The position numbers were made by a program, and so were the translations under genes. From positions 108,577 to 172,576 of the forward strand of contig QZKN01000180.1 in assembly GCA_003598175.1 (NCBI GenBank): a DNA stretch of 64,000 nt, in the 5' to 3' direction. The stretch is from Candidatus Omnitrophota bacterium. GTDB lineage: Bacteria; Hinthialibacterota; Hinthialibacteria; Hinthialibacterales; Hinthialibacteraceae. This document shows positions 17,937 through 26,636 of this stretch, one piece after another (positions within the stretch are counted from its first letter, which is position 1; each line of letters starts with the position of its first letter). The notes under the pieces were generated by a model that was not told the origin of the DNA, ran no database searches, and saw only the letters and a list, made by a program, of their open reading frames with translations.

Positions 17937-19463
17937 TTACAAATCGTGCCCGCAATAGGATAGATTGAAACTCTTGTTACAGAGAGGGAAATCGGAAATC
18001 TGTTGATTTCGCATCGCCAAGGCCAATCCCATCCAGTTATGGAATGAGGGATCGACAATCTTGTAATGGGCGAACGTTCCGTTTTCATCGGTCATGGCGA
18101 TATGGCAGATTTCTCCCCGCCAGCCTTCGATGAGAGAAACGACTAATGTATTCGGAGAAAAAGTCCGAATGGGAGTCATGATTTCTCCTTTCGGCAAATT
18201 CTCCAATTGATCACGCATGAATTCCGCCGAACGCTGGATTTCCATCCAACGAACATGCGCGCGCGCGAATACGTCGCCGGAATGCCAGGTGGAAACCGGA
18301 ATCTGTGCAAAGCGGTAAATGCCGGTGGGAAATTCAAAACGCACGTCCTGCTCCACTCCGCACGCGCGCGCCGCCACTCCCACAAGTCCCAACTTCCGAC
18401 AATCCTGTTTTGAAACCGTACCCGTTTCTTCGAATCGCGCCATGACGGAGGGAGTATTCCACAGCAACCGAACCGCGTTGCGAAGATCAAGCATGACTTC
18501 ATCCAACCATGATATCAAATGAGTTACGGTGGATGGTTCAAGGTCAAACCACACGCCGCCCGGACGTACCAATCTGCGGCCAAGACGGCTGCCGCAGAGC
18601 ACTGCCGTCATATTAAGGATATCGCCGCGAATCCGTCCGCAATAGGATAAAGTGGGAAGGAATCCGATATCTCCCGCCAATGCGCCCAGATCGCCGACAT
18701 GATTGGCCAGACGTTCCAATTCGAGAGCGATTCCACGCAGACTCTGCGCTCGCGGCGGCGCTGTTAAGGAAGCCAATCCCTCAAAGAGTTGGCAGTAAGC
18801 AAGGGAATGGCCGACCGTGGTGTCGCCGGCCAAGGTTTCCATGAAGGAAAGTGTTTTTTTGTTCGGTCCTCCAATCAGAGCGCGTTCCACTCCGCGATGT
18901 TGATATCCCAGCGATATTTCCAAATGAAACACATTTTCCCCGTGACACTGAAAACGAAAATGGCCCGGTTCGATGATGCCGGCATGGACCGGCCCCACCG
19001 CCACTTCATGCACTTCGTCTCCTTCGACTCTAAAAAAATTCGTAACGCCGGGAAAAATAGAAGGGCTTTCGTTTTGTTGCCATCCATCCGGATGGGAAGG
19101 ATTCTTCCGTTGAAAACGAATGGGTTTCAGCCATGGATGCCCCTGCGGTTTCACCGCGCATTGTTCGGTAATTTCACGCTCGAACCAATGCGCTTGCGGC
19201 GCATTTTGCGTGATCGCCGGATACGATTCATGTACATCCGTACGGGTCAGGGAGATTTCACCATTCAATCCATTCGTGAGTACGGCTAACAGGCGCACCG
19301 TATCGTCGGATCCAGGAATTCCATAAAGAGCGCTCAGGCGTGCGCCATCTTCTAACGATCGAATCACGAATTCCCGAAATTCTTCAACCGGATGGATGGG
19401 AATATGATCCAGCCGGATTGCCTGACTGTTACGAACTCGCGCCGCGTGAGGCAGGCTCATCAT
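17937..19463 (-). CDS. Large catalytic-arm subunit (NuoC-NuoD/HyfG-like) lacking nickel-ligand cysteines
   Basis: The 508-aa protein joins a NuoC-like N-terminus to a NuoD/HyfG-like large subunit (LGYQHRGVERAL, AYCQLFEGLASL). In [NiFe] hydrogenases the first motif is RxCGxC. Here the matching stretch is ETLAGDTTVGHS, with Ala and Thr at the two cysteine positions. The C-terminal DPCxxC motif is also absent; the tail reads SFNLSYCGHDL. So it cannot bind the usual NiFe site and fits the energy-converting-hydrogenase-related (Ehr) group or a complex-I-like enzyme with a different reaction. A strong AGGAGG precedes two tandem ATGs; the second (19460) is better spaced. It overlaps the stop of the HyfF-like gene. 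Confidence 0.9.
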   Translation of the reverse strand: MMSLPHAARVRNSQAIRLDHIPIHPVEEFREFVIRSLEDGARLSALYGIPGSDDTVRLLAVLTNGLNGEISLTRTDVHESYPAITQNAPQAHWFEREITEQCAVKPQGHPWLKPIRFQRKNPSHPDGWQQNESPSIFPGVTNFFRVEGDEVHEVAVGPVHAGIIEPGHFRFQCHGENVFHLEISLGYQHRGVERALIGGPNKKTLSFMETLAGDTTVGHSLAYCQLFEGLASLTAPPRAQSLRGIALELERLANHVGDLGALAGDIGFLPTLSYCGRIRGDILNMTAVLCGSRLGRRLVRPGGVWFDLEPSTVTHLISWLDEVMLDLRNAVRLLWNTPSVMARFEETGTVSKQDCRKLGLVGVAARACGVEQDVRFEFPTGIYRFAQIPVSTWHSGDVFARAHVRWMEIQRSAEFMRDQLENLPKGEIMTPIRTFSPNTLVVSLIEGWRGEICHIAMTDENGTFAHYKIVDPSFHNWMGLALAMRNQQISDFPLCNKSFNLSYCGHDL

Positions 19464-20935
19464 ATCCCTCCTAAAATTTGCGCCGCATCATGAAGCAGCC
19501 GACTGAAAGCGGACGGAAGATAAATTCCCAAACAAAGTACGATCACTGCCAGACAGAATGGCGGTACAACCATCAATGCATGTTCTCTGACCGTGTCGTT
19601 ATCGGACTCGATCGATTGCCGTCCAAGAGCGGTGCGAAGAAAAATATCGGCCATACCGATAAAAATCAAAGAAAGCAGCGCCAGATAAACGACGGCAACG
19701 CCGATTTGCTGTTGATCGATTGCCGCTTTCAAAATGGTGAATTCACTCAAAAAGGTCCCGAAAGGAGGAGACCCGACGATAGCAAGAAAACCGGTTATCC
19801 ACAAAATGCCGGATAATGGAAGGATTTTCAGAATGCCGCGGACATCGGATGTCGATTTTGTGTGATACACCGCCAAAATATTTCCCGCTGTGAGAAAGAG
19901 CAATCCTTTCGTAAGGGAATGATTGACGGCATGAAACATCGCGCCGAAAATTCCCTCTCCGCCGAGTCCGATTCCCAACGCCAGAATGCCCATATGCTCG
20001 ATGCTGGAATACGCCAACATGCGTTTGTAATCGCGCTGGCCTAAAATGAAAACAGCGGCGACCGCCATCGAAAACAGGCCGAATCCCAGCAGTAAATCCT
20101 GACTGAAACGTTGAATGCCGGCCGCCACGCACAATTGGTGAGTGCGTAAAATTCCTAAAAATGCGCAGTTCAAAAGTGCGCCGGACAACAGCGCGGATAC
20201 CACCGACGGGGATTCGCTGTGCGCATCCGGCAGCCAGGTATGCATGGGGGCCAATCCCATTTTGGTTCCATACCCGACCAGAATGAAAATAAACGCCGCT
20301 TTTAACCAGATTATCTGAAAACCGTTGTTATGTTGAATTAACTGATCGAGAACCAACGAAACGGATTCTCCCTCAGCCGGAATCGTTGCCGCCACTAAAA
20401 AGAAGTTTCCCAGCAACGCCATGGCAATGCCGACCGAACAAATCATTAGATATTTCCAGGTTGCTTCCAACGAGCGATGGTGGCGGTGAAAATAAATCAA
20501 AGGGGCGCTGGCCAATGTCGTTGCTTCCATTGCCACCCAAAAAAGGCCGAAGTGCCGGCTCAGAATGACAACGGTCATGGTGGACAGAAAAAAAAGCAGG
20601 CAGGCAATAAATCGAGTTTCCGGCGCATTGACAAACAGCGATTGATCCTCGAAATCCGGCCGGCTTCCTTCCGTCTCACGGCGGAGATATCCCACGGCAT
20701 AAAAAGAGGAAATAAGAAACAGCAGACTGGTTATACTCAAAAACAGGAGAGCCACATCATCCAACATCAACCAACCCATTAAAACGCTTGGGGGGGAAAC
20801 AATCCAACACCCCGCGGTGAGCGTCGTGTGGAGCGCCGCAACGATAATCAGCATAAGATGCCTGATTGTGTGGGACCGGATACCAAAAATGGAGATACCG
20901 GTAAATATGGGAACAAGAATCAGTGTAGCGATCAT
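19460..20935 (-). CDS. HyfF-like antiporter-type membrane subunit
   Basis: This is a proton-antiporter-type (Proton_antipo_M / NuoN-like) subunit with about fourteen membrane segments and the family signature GYGTKMGLAPMHTWLPDAHS followed by PSVVSALLSGALLN. It should form one of the two ion channels of the complex. The track starts at TTG 20944; the ATG at 20935 is 5 nt after the HyfE stop and is more likely. The 3' end overlaps the large-subunit start by a TGA/ATG junction. Confidence 0.9.
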   Translation of the reverse strand: MIATLILVPIFTGISIFGIRSHTIRHLMLIIVAALHTTLTAGCWIVSPPSVLMGWLMLDDVALLFLSITSLLFLISSFYAVGYLRRETEGSRPDFEDQSLFVNAPETRFIACLLFFLSTMTVVILSRHFGLFWVAMEATTLASAPLIYFHRHHRSLEATWKYLMICSVGIAMALLGNFFLVAATIPAEGESVSLVLDQLIQHNNGFQIIWLKAAFIFILVGYGTKMGLAPMHTWLPDAHSESPSVVSALLSGALLNCAFLGILRTHQLCVAAGIQRFSQDLLLGFGLFSMAVAAVFILGQRDYKRMLAYSSIEHMGILALGIGLGGEGIFGAMFHAVNHSLTKGLLFLTAGNILAVYHTKSTSDVRGILKILPLSGILWITGFLAIVGSPPFGTFLSEFTILKAAIDQQQIGVAVVYLALLSLIFIGMADIFLRTALGRQSIESDNDTVREHALMVVPPFCLAVIVLCLGIYLPSAFSRLLHDAAQILGGI

Positions 20936-20940
20936 GATAA

Positions 20941-21585
20941 TCAATCTTTCAGTACAGAAAGCCGGTCCGTATCAATGTGATCGAATTCGCGGTTGATATG
21001 AAACATGAGAATACCCATAATGAAAACAGCAACAAAAGCGTCGAGCAACATGCCCATTTCCACTAAAAACGGCGCTTCCGGGGAAATCGCCACGCCGAAT
21101 GCATAAATGCCGTTTTCCATGACGAGATATCCGAGAACCTGCGTCAACGCTTTTTTTCGACTGACAATCAGAAGGAGACCCACCATCATCATAAAAAAGG
21201 AAACAGGGATGACCAACGGCGAAGTAATCATCGAAGGCAGGGGTAAACGAGACCCCAGCCAGAGAGAGAAACCCAACAAACCAATCCCCGCCAGCAGGGA
21301 AATGGAGTATCCGATAAATGGCTCCACCTCGCGTTGCACGTGGGTATCCTGCAAGGTTCGTTCGAGTAAACGCGGAAATACAATCGCTTTCATCACCATT
21401 CCTCCCCCCGCCAATAAAAAGGCGCGGAAGGAGATCAGTTCAATTGTCGTGGTCAGTGGAAGAGTCCCTAACAAGAGTCCCTGCAACGCGCAGATGTGTA
21501 TACATGTCCGGAGACGACTCGTTCCCAACAAAGCGAGGTTGGTCAATATCAAAAGAACCATGATGGCGTCAAAGAAGGATGTCAT
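20941..21585 (-). CDS. HyfE-like (NuoK-related) membrane subunit
   Basis: The 214-aa protein has about six hydrophobic segments and matches HyfE in length and in motifs such as GYLVMENGIYAFGVAIS and MGMLLDAFVAVFIMGI. HyfE subunits contain a NuoK-like helical pair with conserved acidic residues for ion coupling. It lies between the HyfC-like gene, 4 nt upstream, and the HyfF-like gene. Confidence 0.88.
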   Translation of the reverse strand: MTSFFDAIMVLLILTNLALLGTSRLRTCIHICALQGLLLGTLPLTTTIELISFRAFLLAGGGMVMKAIVFPRLLERTLQDTHVQREVEPFIGYSISLLAGIGLLGFSLWLGSRLPLPSMITSPLVIPVSFFMMMVGLLLIVSRKKALTQVLGYLVMENGIYAFGVAISPEAPFLVEMGMLLDAFVAVFIMGILMFHINREFDHIDTDRLSVLKD

Positions 21586-21589
21586 CGGA

Positions 21590-22498
21590 TTACCTCAAGA
21601 GTAAGAGAAATGCCAGGATTGAGAGTGAACTTGCGGCAACCAACAGTTGAGGAATGCGCAGCAGACGGAGACGGGCCATGCAGGATTCGATCACTCCCAC
21701 ACACACCGCCATGATCACCATTCCCCCATACGCCGCCAGAGCGTCAAGCCAGAGATTCGCGCCATGAATCGGCAGCACAAGCCCCACCAGCAGCGACCCG
21801 AATATCCATAGTTTCAAGGCGGAAGCGTAAAAAATCATGGCCAGGTCAGGGCCGCTGTAATCCAAAACCATGACTTCATGGATCATGGTTAATTCGAGAT
21901 GTGTGTTGGGATCATCCACCGGGATGCGCGCATTCTCGGTTAATAGAACAATCAGGAAAGCAGCGGCGACCAGCAATACAATCGGACCGATACTCATCCA
22001 CGTCTGGAACGATAATGCGCCATACATTTCGGAAAGTGAAAGGCCGCCCGTGGCTCGACTCACTGCTGCCAGACCCACCAGAAAGGCCGGTTCGGTCAAG
22101 GCGGAAAACTGCGCTTCCCGGCTGGCGCCCATTCCTTCGAAACTCGAACCGGCGTCTAACGCGGCGATGATCAAAAAGAAACGAGCCAATCCTAAAACAT
22201 AGGCAAGAATGAAAATATCCCCCTTCGTTGCCAAAACGGCAACGGAGCCGGCGAAAGGAATAAACGCCAGCGCAACCAATACCGCGCTCAGTCCAATAAT
22301 GGGATTCATGCGAAATACCCATGTGGTTGTGCGGCTGTAAACGGCGCCCTTCTTCAGCAGTTTGGCAAGATCATAATACGGCTGCAACAAGGGCGGGCCG
22401 GTTCTCCCCGCGAAAAGGGCTTTGATGCGGTTGATCACGCTCAGCAAGGCCGGCGCGAAAATCAGGGCAACAGGAAGATGAAGATAGGCGGCGTTCAT
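21590..22498 (-). CDS. HyfC/HycD-like (NuoH-related) membrane subunit
   Basis: The 302-aa protein has about eight transmembrane segments and NuoH-family landmarks: GPPLLQPYYDLAKLLKKG near the N-terminus, the acidic loop SSFEGMGASREAQFSAL, and VDDPNTHLELTMIHEVM. It anchors the hydrophilic arm and couples electron transfer to the ion channels. The track start adds 29 residues out of the upstream gene; I use MNAAYLHLP, whose ATG is 2 nt after the HyfB-like stop. Confidence 0.9.
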   Translation of the reverse strand: MNAAYLHLPVALIFAPALLSVINRIKALFAGRTGPPLLQPYYDLAKLLKKGAVYSRTTTWVFRMNPIIGLSAVLVALAFIPFAGSVAVLATKGDIFILAYVLGLARFFLIIAALDAGSSFEGMGASREAQFSALTEPAFLVGLAAVSRATGGLSLSEMYGALSFQTWMSIGPIVLLVAAAFLIVLLTENARIPVDDPNTHLELTMIHEVMVLDYSGPDLAMIFYASALKLWIFGSLLVGLVLPIHGANLWLDALAAYGGMVIMAVCVGVIESCMARLRLLRIPQLLVAASSLSILAFLLLLR

Positions 22499-22500
22499 GA

Positions 22501-24534
22501 TTACCAAAGTTTTAAAATAAGAAGAATGAATAGGATGAGGGCGATATACAAAACATAAAGTTGAATTCGTCCATGCTGCAACCACCGCAGTTTGGAAAGC
22601 CCCCGGTTGATTCCTTCGAACAGGGGACGAAACAGGCCTTCACGAAATCGGTCCGGCGTTTCCGTATGGAACGACGATTTCTGAGGGAACAATCCTTGTG
22701 GAGGAGAATACGTGATTCGAGTTCGTAGGATTAACGCGAAGAGCGACGTGAAGGGTTGTACGAAAGAGGAGGCCGTGTATTGCATGCGGGGCATTGGTTG
22801 CGCATATCCGCAATCCCAGGTGACCGAGGAGCTCACTGTGCGATTGGATAGAATTCTCGACCGGATGAACGCCAGGATTCCGACAATGACGAAAATCGCG
22901 AAACCGGTTACAACCAAGACGTTTAATGTTCCCGAGTAGGCTGCAAAATGCAAGTGAAGTTCCTGTTGCGAAAAACCGGTAATCACACCGATGACCGGGG
23001 AAAGAAATCCCATACCGAAAGGCAACAATAATCCCAATGCCATACAGCTGAATGCCAATACGATCATCGGTATACGCATGGCGATCCCGCATTCGTGCGC
23101 TTCTGCGCCATGTTCACTGCGCGGTTCTCCCAAAAAGATGATCCCGAATGCCTTGCTGAAACATGCGGCGGCCAAACCGCCAATGAGCGCCAGCCCGCAA
23201 ATCCCTCCGAGACAGACAAAGGCAAAATGGGCATGGAGAGAAACGCAGCCCTCTAATGCGCTTACATAAATCAAAAATTCGCTGATAAATCCGTTGAACG
23301 GCGGAATCCCTGAAATGGCAATCGATCCGATTAAAAAGGTCGCCCCGGTCCAAGGCATTCGTTTCATCAGGCCGCCCAATTCATCGATCTGTCCCGTTCC
23401 GGCGGAATGAAGAATCGCTCCGGCGTTCAAAAAGAGCAACCCTTTAAAAATGGCATGGTTCAGGATATGCAGAAGCCCGCCTCCAAATCCCAACACACAC
23501 AATGAAATCGAGTGAATGCTCATCCCCAACATTCCCAAACCCAATCCCAGGCTGATAATTCCTATGTTTTCAATGGTGTGATAGGCCAGCAGCCGTTTTA
23601 AATCATGCTGACTCATTGCGAAAATGACGCCCAGGATTCCTGACGATACGCCGATGACTACCAGAATCACTCCCCACCAGGCCGGCAGCGGTCCCAGGAA
23701 CGTTGCTATCCGGATGATTCCATAAAGACCCGTTTTGACCATGACGCCCGACATCACCGCCGAAACGTGACTGGGCGCGGCGGGATGCGCCTCCGGCAGC
23801 CAAATATGAAAGGGCATAAAACCGGCTTTGGTTCCAAAGCCGATCACTGACATGAGAAACAAGATCCCCGCGATGTGAGAATAATCTTCGCTCGATGCCA
23901 TAAAACGGTCGAATTCCAAACTTCCGGCGTATCGCCCCAAAAGCAGGAACACAACAAAAAGAATTGCGGTTCCCACATGGGTGGCGACGAGATAAGTCCA
24001 ACCCGCTTCGATCACTCCTTCCTTCTCGTCTTCGAATGTGACCAGAAAGAACGACGCCAGAGACATGATTTCCCACACGACGAGAAACAAAACCGCGTTG
24101 CGCGCCGCCACCACCATCACCATGCTGGCAACCAGAAGATTGTAAAAAAACCAAACGCCCCCCAATTTTTTCTTTCTCAAATAAGTTCCGCCGGCATCTT
24201 GTCGGCAAGATACCGGCGTTGCGGCGGCAGCGGATAAATATCCGATGCCATAGAGTGCGGCCAAGGCCGCGAGCAAAAATATCGGGATCAGAAAAAACGC
24301 CGACAGGGCGTCGATTTCCATGGAAAAAGACCCATACGGAACCATCCAGCCGGCGTGAAAACTCGGAAAATCTCCGGTCGCAAGAATCCGAATTACCGTG
24401 ACTAATCCGATCAAACAGGAAACGATACAACCACCGGCGGCAACAAAAGAAGCGGCCTTGGCGGATTTCTGAAGACAAAGCGCCAGGATTCCACTGCCAA
24501 ATAAAAGAAGCAAAAGAAATAATAATGCGTGCAT
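22501..24534 (-). CDS. HyfB-like antiporter-type membrane subunit with an embedded palindromic insert
   Basis: The 677-aa protein is the second antiporter-like subunit, with about sixteen membrane segments, GFGTKAGFMPFHIWLPEAHP and APSHVSAVMSGVMVKTGLYG. After the third transmembrane region it carries an extra hydrophilic loop (AAAATPVSCRQDAGGTYLRK) encoded by a near-perfect inverted repeat of the palindrome family noted elsewhere in the window. That loop appears to be an in-frame insertion. The C-terminal about 120 residues end in a lone transmembrane helix, as in HyfB. The gene follows the EIIA-type regulator by 3 nt. Confidence 0.9.
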   Translation of the reverse strand: MHALLFLLLLLFGSGILALCLQKSAKAASFVAAGGCIVSCLIGLVTVIRILATGDFPSFHAGWMVPYGSFSMEIDALSAFFLIPIFLLAALAALYGIGYLSAAAATPVSCRQDAGGTYLRKKKLGGVWFFYNLLVASMVMVVAARNAVLFLVVWEIMSLASFFLVTFEDEKEGVIEAGWTYLVATHVGTAILFVVFLLLGRYAGSLEFDRFMASSEDYSHIAGILFLMSVIGFGTKAGFMPFHIWLPEAHPAAPSHVSAVMSGVMVKTGLYGIIRIATFLGPLPAWWGVILVVIGVSSGILGVIFAMSQHDLKRLLAYHTIENIGIISLGLGLGMLGMSIHSISLCVLGFGGGLLHILNHAIFKGLLFLNAGAILHSAGTGQIDELGGLMKRMPWTGATFLIGSIAISGIPPFNGFISEFLIYVSALEGCVSLHAHFAFVCLGGICGLALIGGLAAACFSKAFGIIFLGEPRSEHGAEAHECGIAMRIPMIVLAFSCMALGLLLPFGMGFLSPVIGVITGFSQQELHLHFAAYSGTLNVLVVTGFAIFVIVGILAFIRSRILSNRTVSSSVTWDCGYAQPMPRMQYTASSFVQPFTSLFALILRTRITYSPPQGLFPQKSSFHTETPDRFREGLFRPLFEGINRGLSKLRWLQHGRIQLYVLYIALILFILLILKLW
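24189..24218. repeat. Palindromic unit D inside the hyfB-like coding sequence
   Basis: Two 13-nt arms (CGCCGGCATCTTG and CAAGATACCGGCG) face each other across a 4-nt loop with one mismatch. Within it, on the minus strand, is GCCGACA-AGA-TGCCGGC, a 7+3+7 unit with the same AGA centre as the intergenic units. It keeps the reading frame open and encodes the hydrophilic stretch TPVSCRQDAGG. Confidence 0.65.
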
Positions 24535-24537
24535 GAA

Positions 24538-25245
24538 TCAACCAATCTTTTTTCCTGTGGAAGATGCACGGCGGCTTACATCGGAATCCACCTGCCGCGC
24601 CGCTTCGAGAATTTCTTCCGGATGCCCTTCTCGCTTCAGTAAGTATTTGAATTCAGCGTCGCGCAAAGCAAAAGCCAAACGGGATAAAAGTTGCAAGTGG
24701 ATTCTCGTTGTCGGAGTAATCAAGGAAAACAGGATATTAACTGGGATGCCATCCAACGCGCCGAAATCGATCGGATTCTTGAGGAAGAAGAGTGCAATCA
24801 ACGGGCGATTGACATGCAAAACAATCGGACTGCGAACGTGAGGAATCGCCACGCCATCCCCAACAGCGGTCGAAGCCAGCTCCTCGCGAACCAGAATCAT
24901 TTCCAACAAAAAATTCCGGTCGATTTCATCCGGCAGATTCATGTGATGCAACACGGAACGCAAAACCGATTCCTTGTCCGTACCATCCACCTGATAAAAT
25001 ATTCCACCCTGTTCCAATGAATCGGCCAAACCGGCTTCGACGCCGGACTGATTTTCCTGTGCGGGGAACGAATGCGGAGAAACATGAAGACCTTTTTGTA
25101 AGGCCCATTCCATCAATTCGGCCCGATTGAACCGGTATTGCTCGCAAACACGGTGAACCGGGATCTCGCCATTTTGAATCCAACGGTGGATCGTTTTTTC
25201 GGGGAGATTAAAAAGTTTGGTAACATCCTGAATCGAGAGTTGCAC
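24538..25245 (-). CDS. HTH (excisionase-type) plus PTS EIIA-type regulator
   Basis: Residues 1-55 form a MerR/excisionase-like helix-turn-helix (VTKLFNLPEKTIHRWIQNGE, then RFNRAELMEWA). Residues about 85-225 are an EIIA domain of the fructose/nitrogen type with the phosphorylatable His in GDGVAIPHVRSP. The combination suggests a transcription regulator whose activity responds to PTS phosphorylation or to a similar phosphodonor. It is the first gene of the Ehr-like operon, only 3 nt from hyfB, so it probably controls that operon. No EI, HPr or sugar permease is in the window. Confidence 0.88.
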   Translation of the reverse strand: MQLSIQDVTKLFNLPEKTIHRWIQNGEIPVHRVCEQYRFNRAELMEWALQKGLHVSPHSFPAQENQSGVEAGLADSLEQGGIFYQVDGTDKESVLRSVLHHMNLPDEIDRNFLLEMILVREELASTAVGDGVAIPHVRSPIVLHVNRPLIALFFLKNPIDFGALDGIPVNILFSLITPTTRIHLQLLSRLAFALRDAEFKYLLKREGHPEEILEAARQVDSDVSRRASSTGKKIG

Positions 25246-25622
25246 CGACGTTTCAACTTTTCTGAAAAGAGAATTTCAAATGGGATACGTCTGGGGGTGG
25301 TTGAAGCCCTCAAGCGGCTGATCGGATTAGTGCGTCATTCTTTTGGGAAATGACACAAGTCATTCGTGAAAGCAGCAAAAAAGAAGTGTATTAGGTTTTC
25401 CGGGGGATGCAAATACATTGGCGATCTTTTTTCAGAAATTTTTTCCATAGATGGTTGGGGATTCCTTTCTTCGCTTTCCGCAAAAATTCCGGTTCCGTGT
25501 TGATGCCAAGGCCAAAACCCGTCGGCGCGTTGACCGTTCCTTTTTATAACCACAACCTGAAATTCTACCATTTGGCGATGGCGAGGAGATTGGAACGTGG
25601 GGATATTGATGGAAAGAATAAA
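25246..25622. other. Intergenic region upstream of the Ehr-like operon
   Basis: No convincing gene in 377 nt; the ORFs here lack family features. It should hold the promoter of the operon that runs leftwards and the end of the SMP-30 transcript. I see no clear promoter or terminator. Confidence 0.4.
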
Positions 25623-26522
25623 TTAATAAACGCCTTTGACGCGCATGGGGAGTCCATACAAACCTTTTGTGGCGGTAATAAATAAAGTATTCCGATCTTT
25701 TCCGCCGAAACAAACATTTGCGGTCCACCGTTCGTTCACCTCGATGTGCTCGATTTGGTTTCCGTTTTTGTCGAAGACGGTAACGCCTCTGCCGGTCAGA
25801 TAGACATTTCCTTCGTTATCAATCGTCATCCCGTCCGATCCCATTTCGCAGAAGAGTTTCTTATTGGCGAGCGCGCCGTCTTCCTTCACGTCATATACAT
25901 AGGTTTTTCTCGCGCGAATGTCGGACACGTATAGCGTCTTCCCATCCGGCGTTCCGATGATGCCGTTCGGCGTCATGAGATCGTCGGCGACGCGAGTCAA
26001 GGTTTTGCGATCCGGCGACAGAAAATAAACACACTGGCCGTCCTGCTCGATGGGACCGCGGTTCCAATACTCCCTTTTATAAAACGGATCGGTAAAATAA
26101 ACGCCGCCGTCGGGACGAATCCACAAATCATTCGGTCCGTTCAGCAATTTGCCGTTATACTCTTTGACCAGCACGGTTTCCTTGCCGTCCGCATCGATGG
26201 ACCACAGTTGGTTGTTTAAATCGGCGCAGGCCAGCAAATCGCCATTTTTGTCGAAAAACAATCCGTTCGAACGTCCGCAGGGCTGCAGAAACGTCGTCAG
26301 TTTGCCATCCACACTCCATTTCAGAATACGATCGTTAGGCTGGTCGGTAAAGAAAACGTTGCCTTCCGCATCAACGGCCGGCCCTTCGGTAAATTCGAAA
26401 CCGTCAGCCAGTTTTTCCACGCTTGCGCCATCGGCGATGATCCCCGATTCCGCACCCATTGCAGACAGATTTCCTATTACGAGTAACGCCAACGGTATGC
26501 ATAACAAGGTTCTCATTTTCAT
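25623..26522 (-). CDS. Exported SMP-30/gluconolactonase-family protein
   Basis: A signal peptide (MRTLLCIPLALLVIGNLSAMGA) precedes a six-bladed beta-propeller of the SMP-30/gluconolactonase/LRE family, with EFTEGPAVDAEGNVFFTDQP, GPNDLWIRPDGGVYFTDPF and TPNGIIGTPDGKTLYVSD, which hold the Glu, Asn and Asp metal ligands. It probably hydrolyses sugar lactones in the periplasm. AAAGGAG lies 2 nt before the first ATG (26522) and 8 nt before the second (26516), so the second may be used. Confidence 0.9.
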   Translation of the reverse strand: MKMRTLLCIPLALLVIGNLSAMGAESGIIADGASVEKLADGFEFTEGPAVDAEGNVFFTDQPNDRILKWSVDGKLTTFLQPCGRSNGLFFDKNGDLLACADLNNQLWSIDADGKETVLVKEYNGKLLNGPNDLWIRPDGGVYFTDPFYKREYWNRGPIEQDGQCVYFLSPDRKTLTRVADDLMTPNGIIGTPDGKTLYVSDIRARKTYVYDVKEDGALANKKLFCEMGSDGMTIDNEGNVYLTGRGVTVFDKNGNQIEHIEVNERWTANVCFGGKDRNTLFITATKGLYGLPMRVKGVY

Positions 26523-26636
26523 TTCTCCTTTACACAAAATTCAAGGATTCGAAAAATTAGTGGAACGACATATCTCACTTGGTTAGAAACATTGTAAATG
26601 AAGATGATGTGCGCGGCAATGGATGAGAAAAACGGT

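Noticed and set aside
17937-19463. Functional [NiFe] hydrogenase
   Set aside because: Both nickel-ligand cysteine motifs are missing and no maturation genes are nearby.
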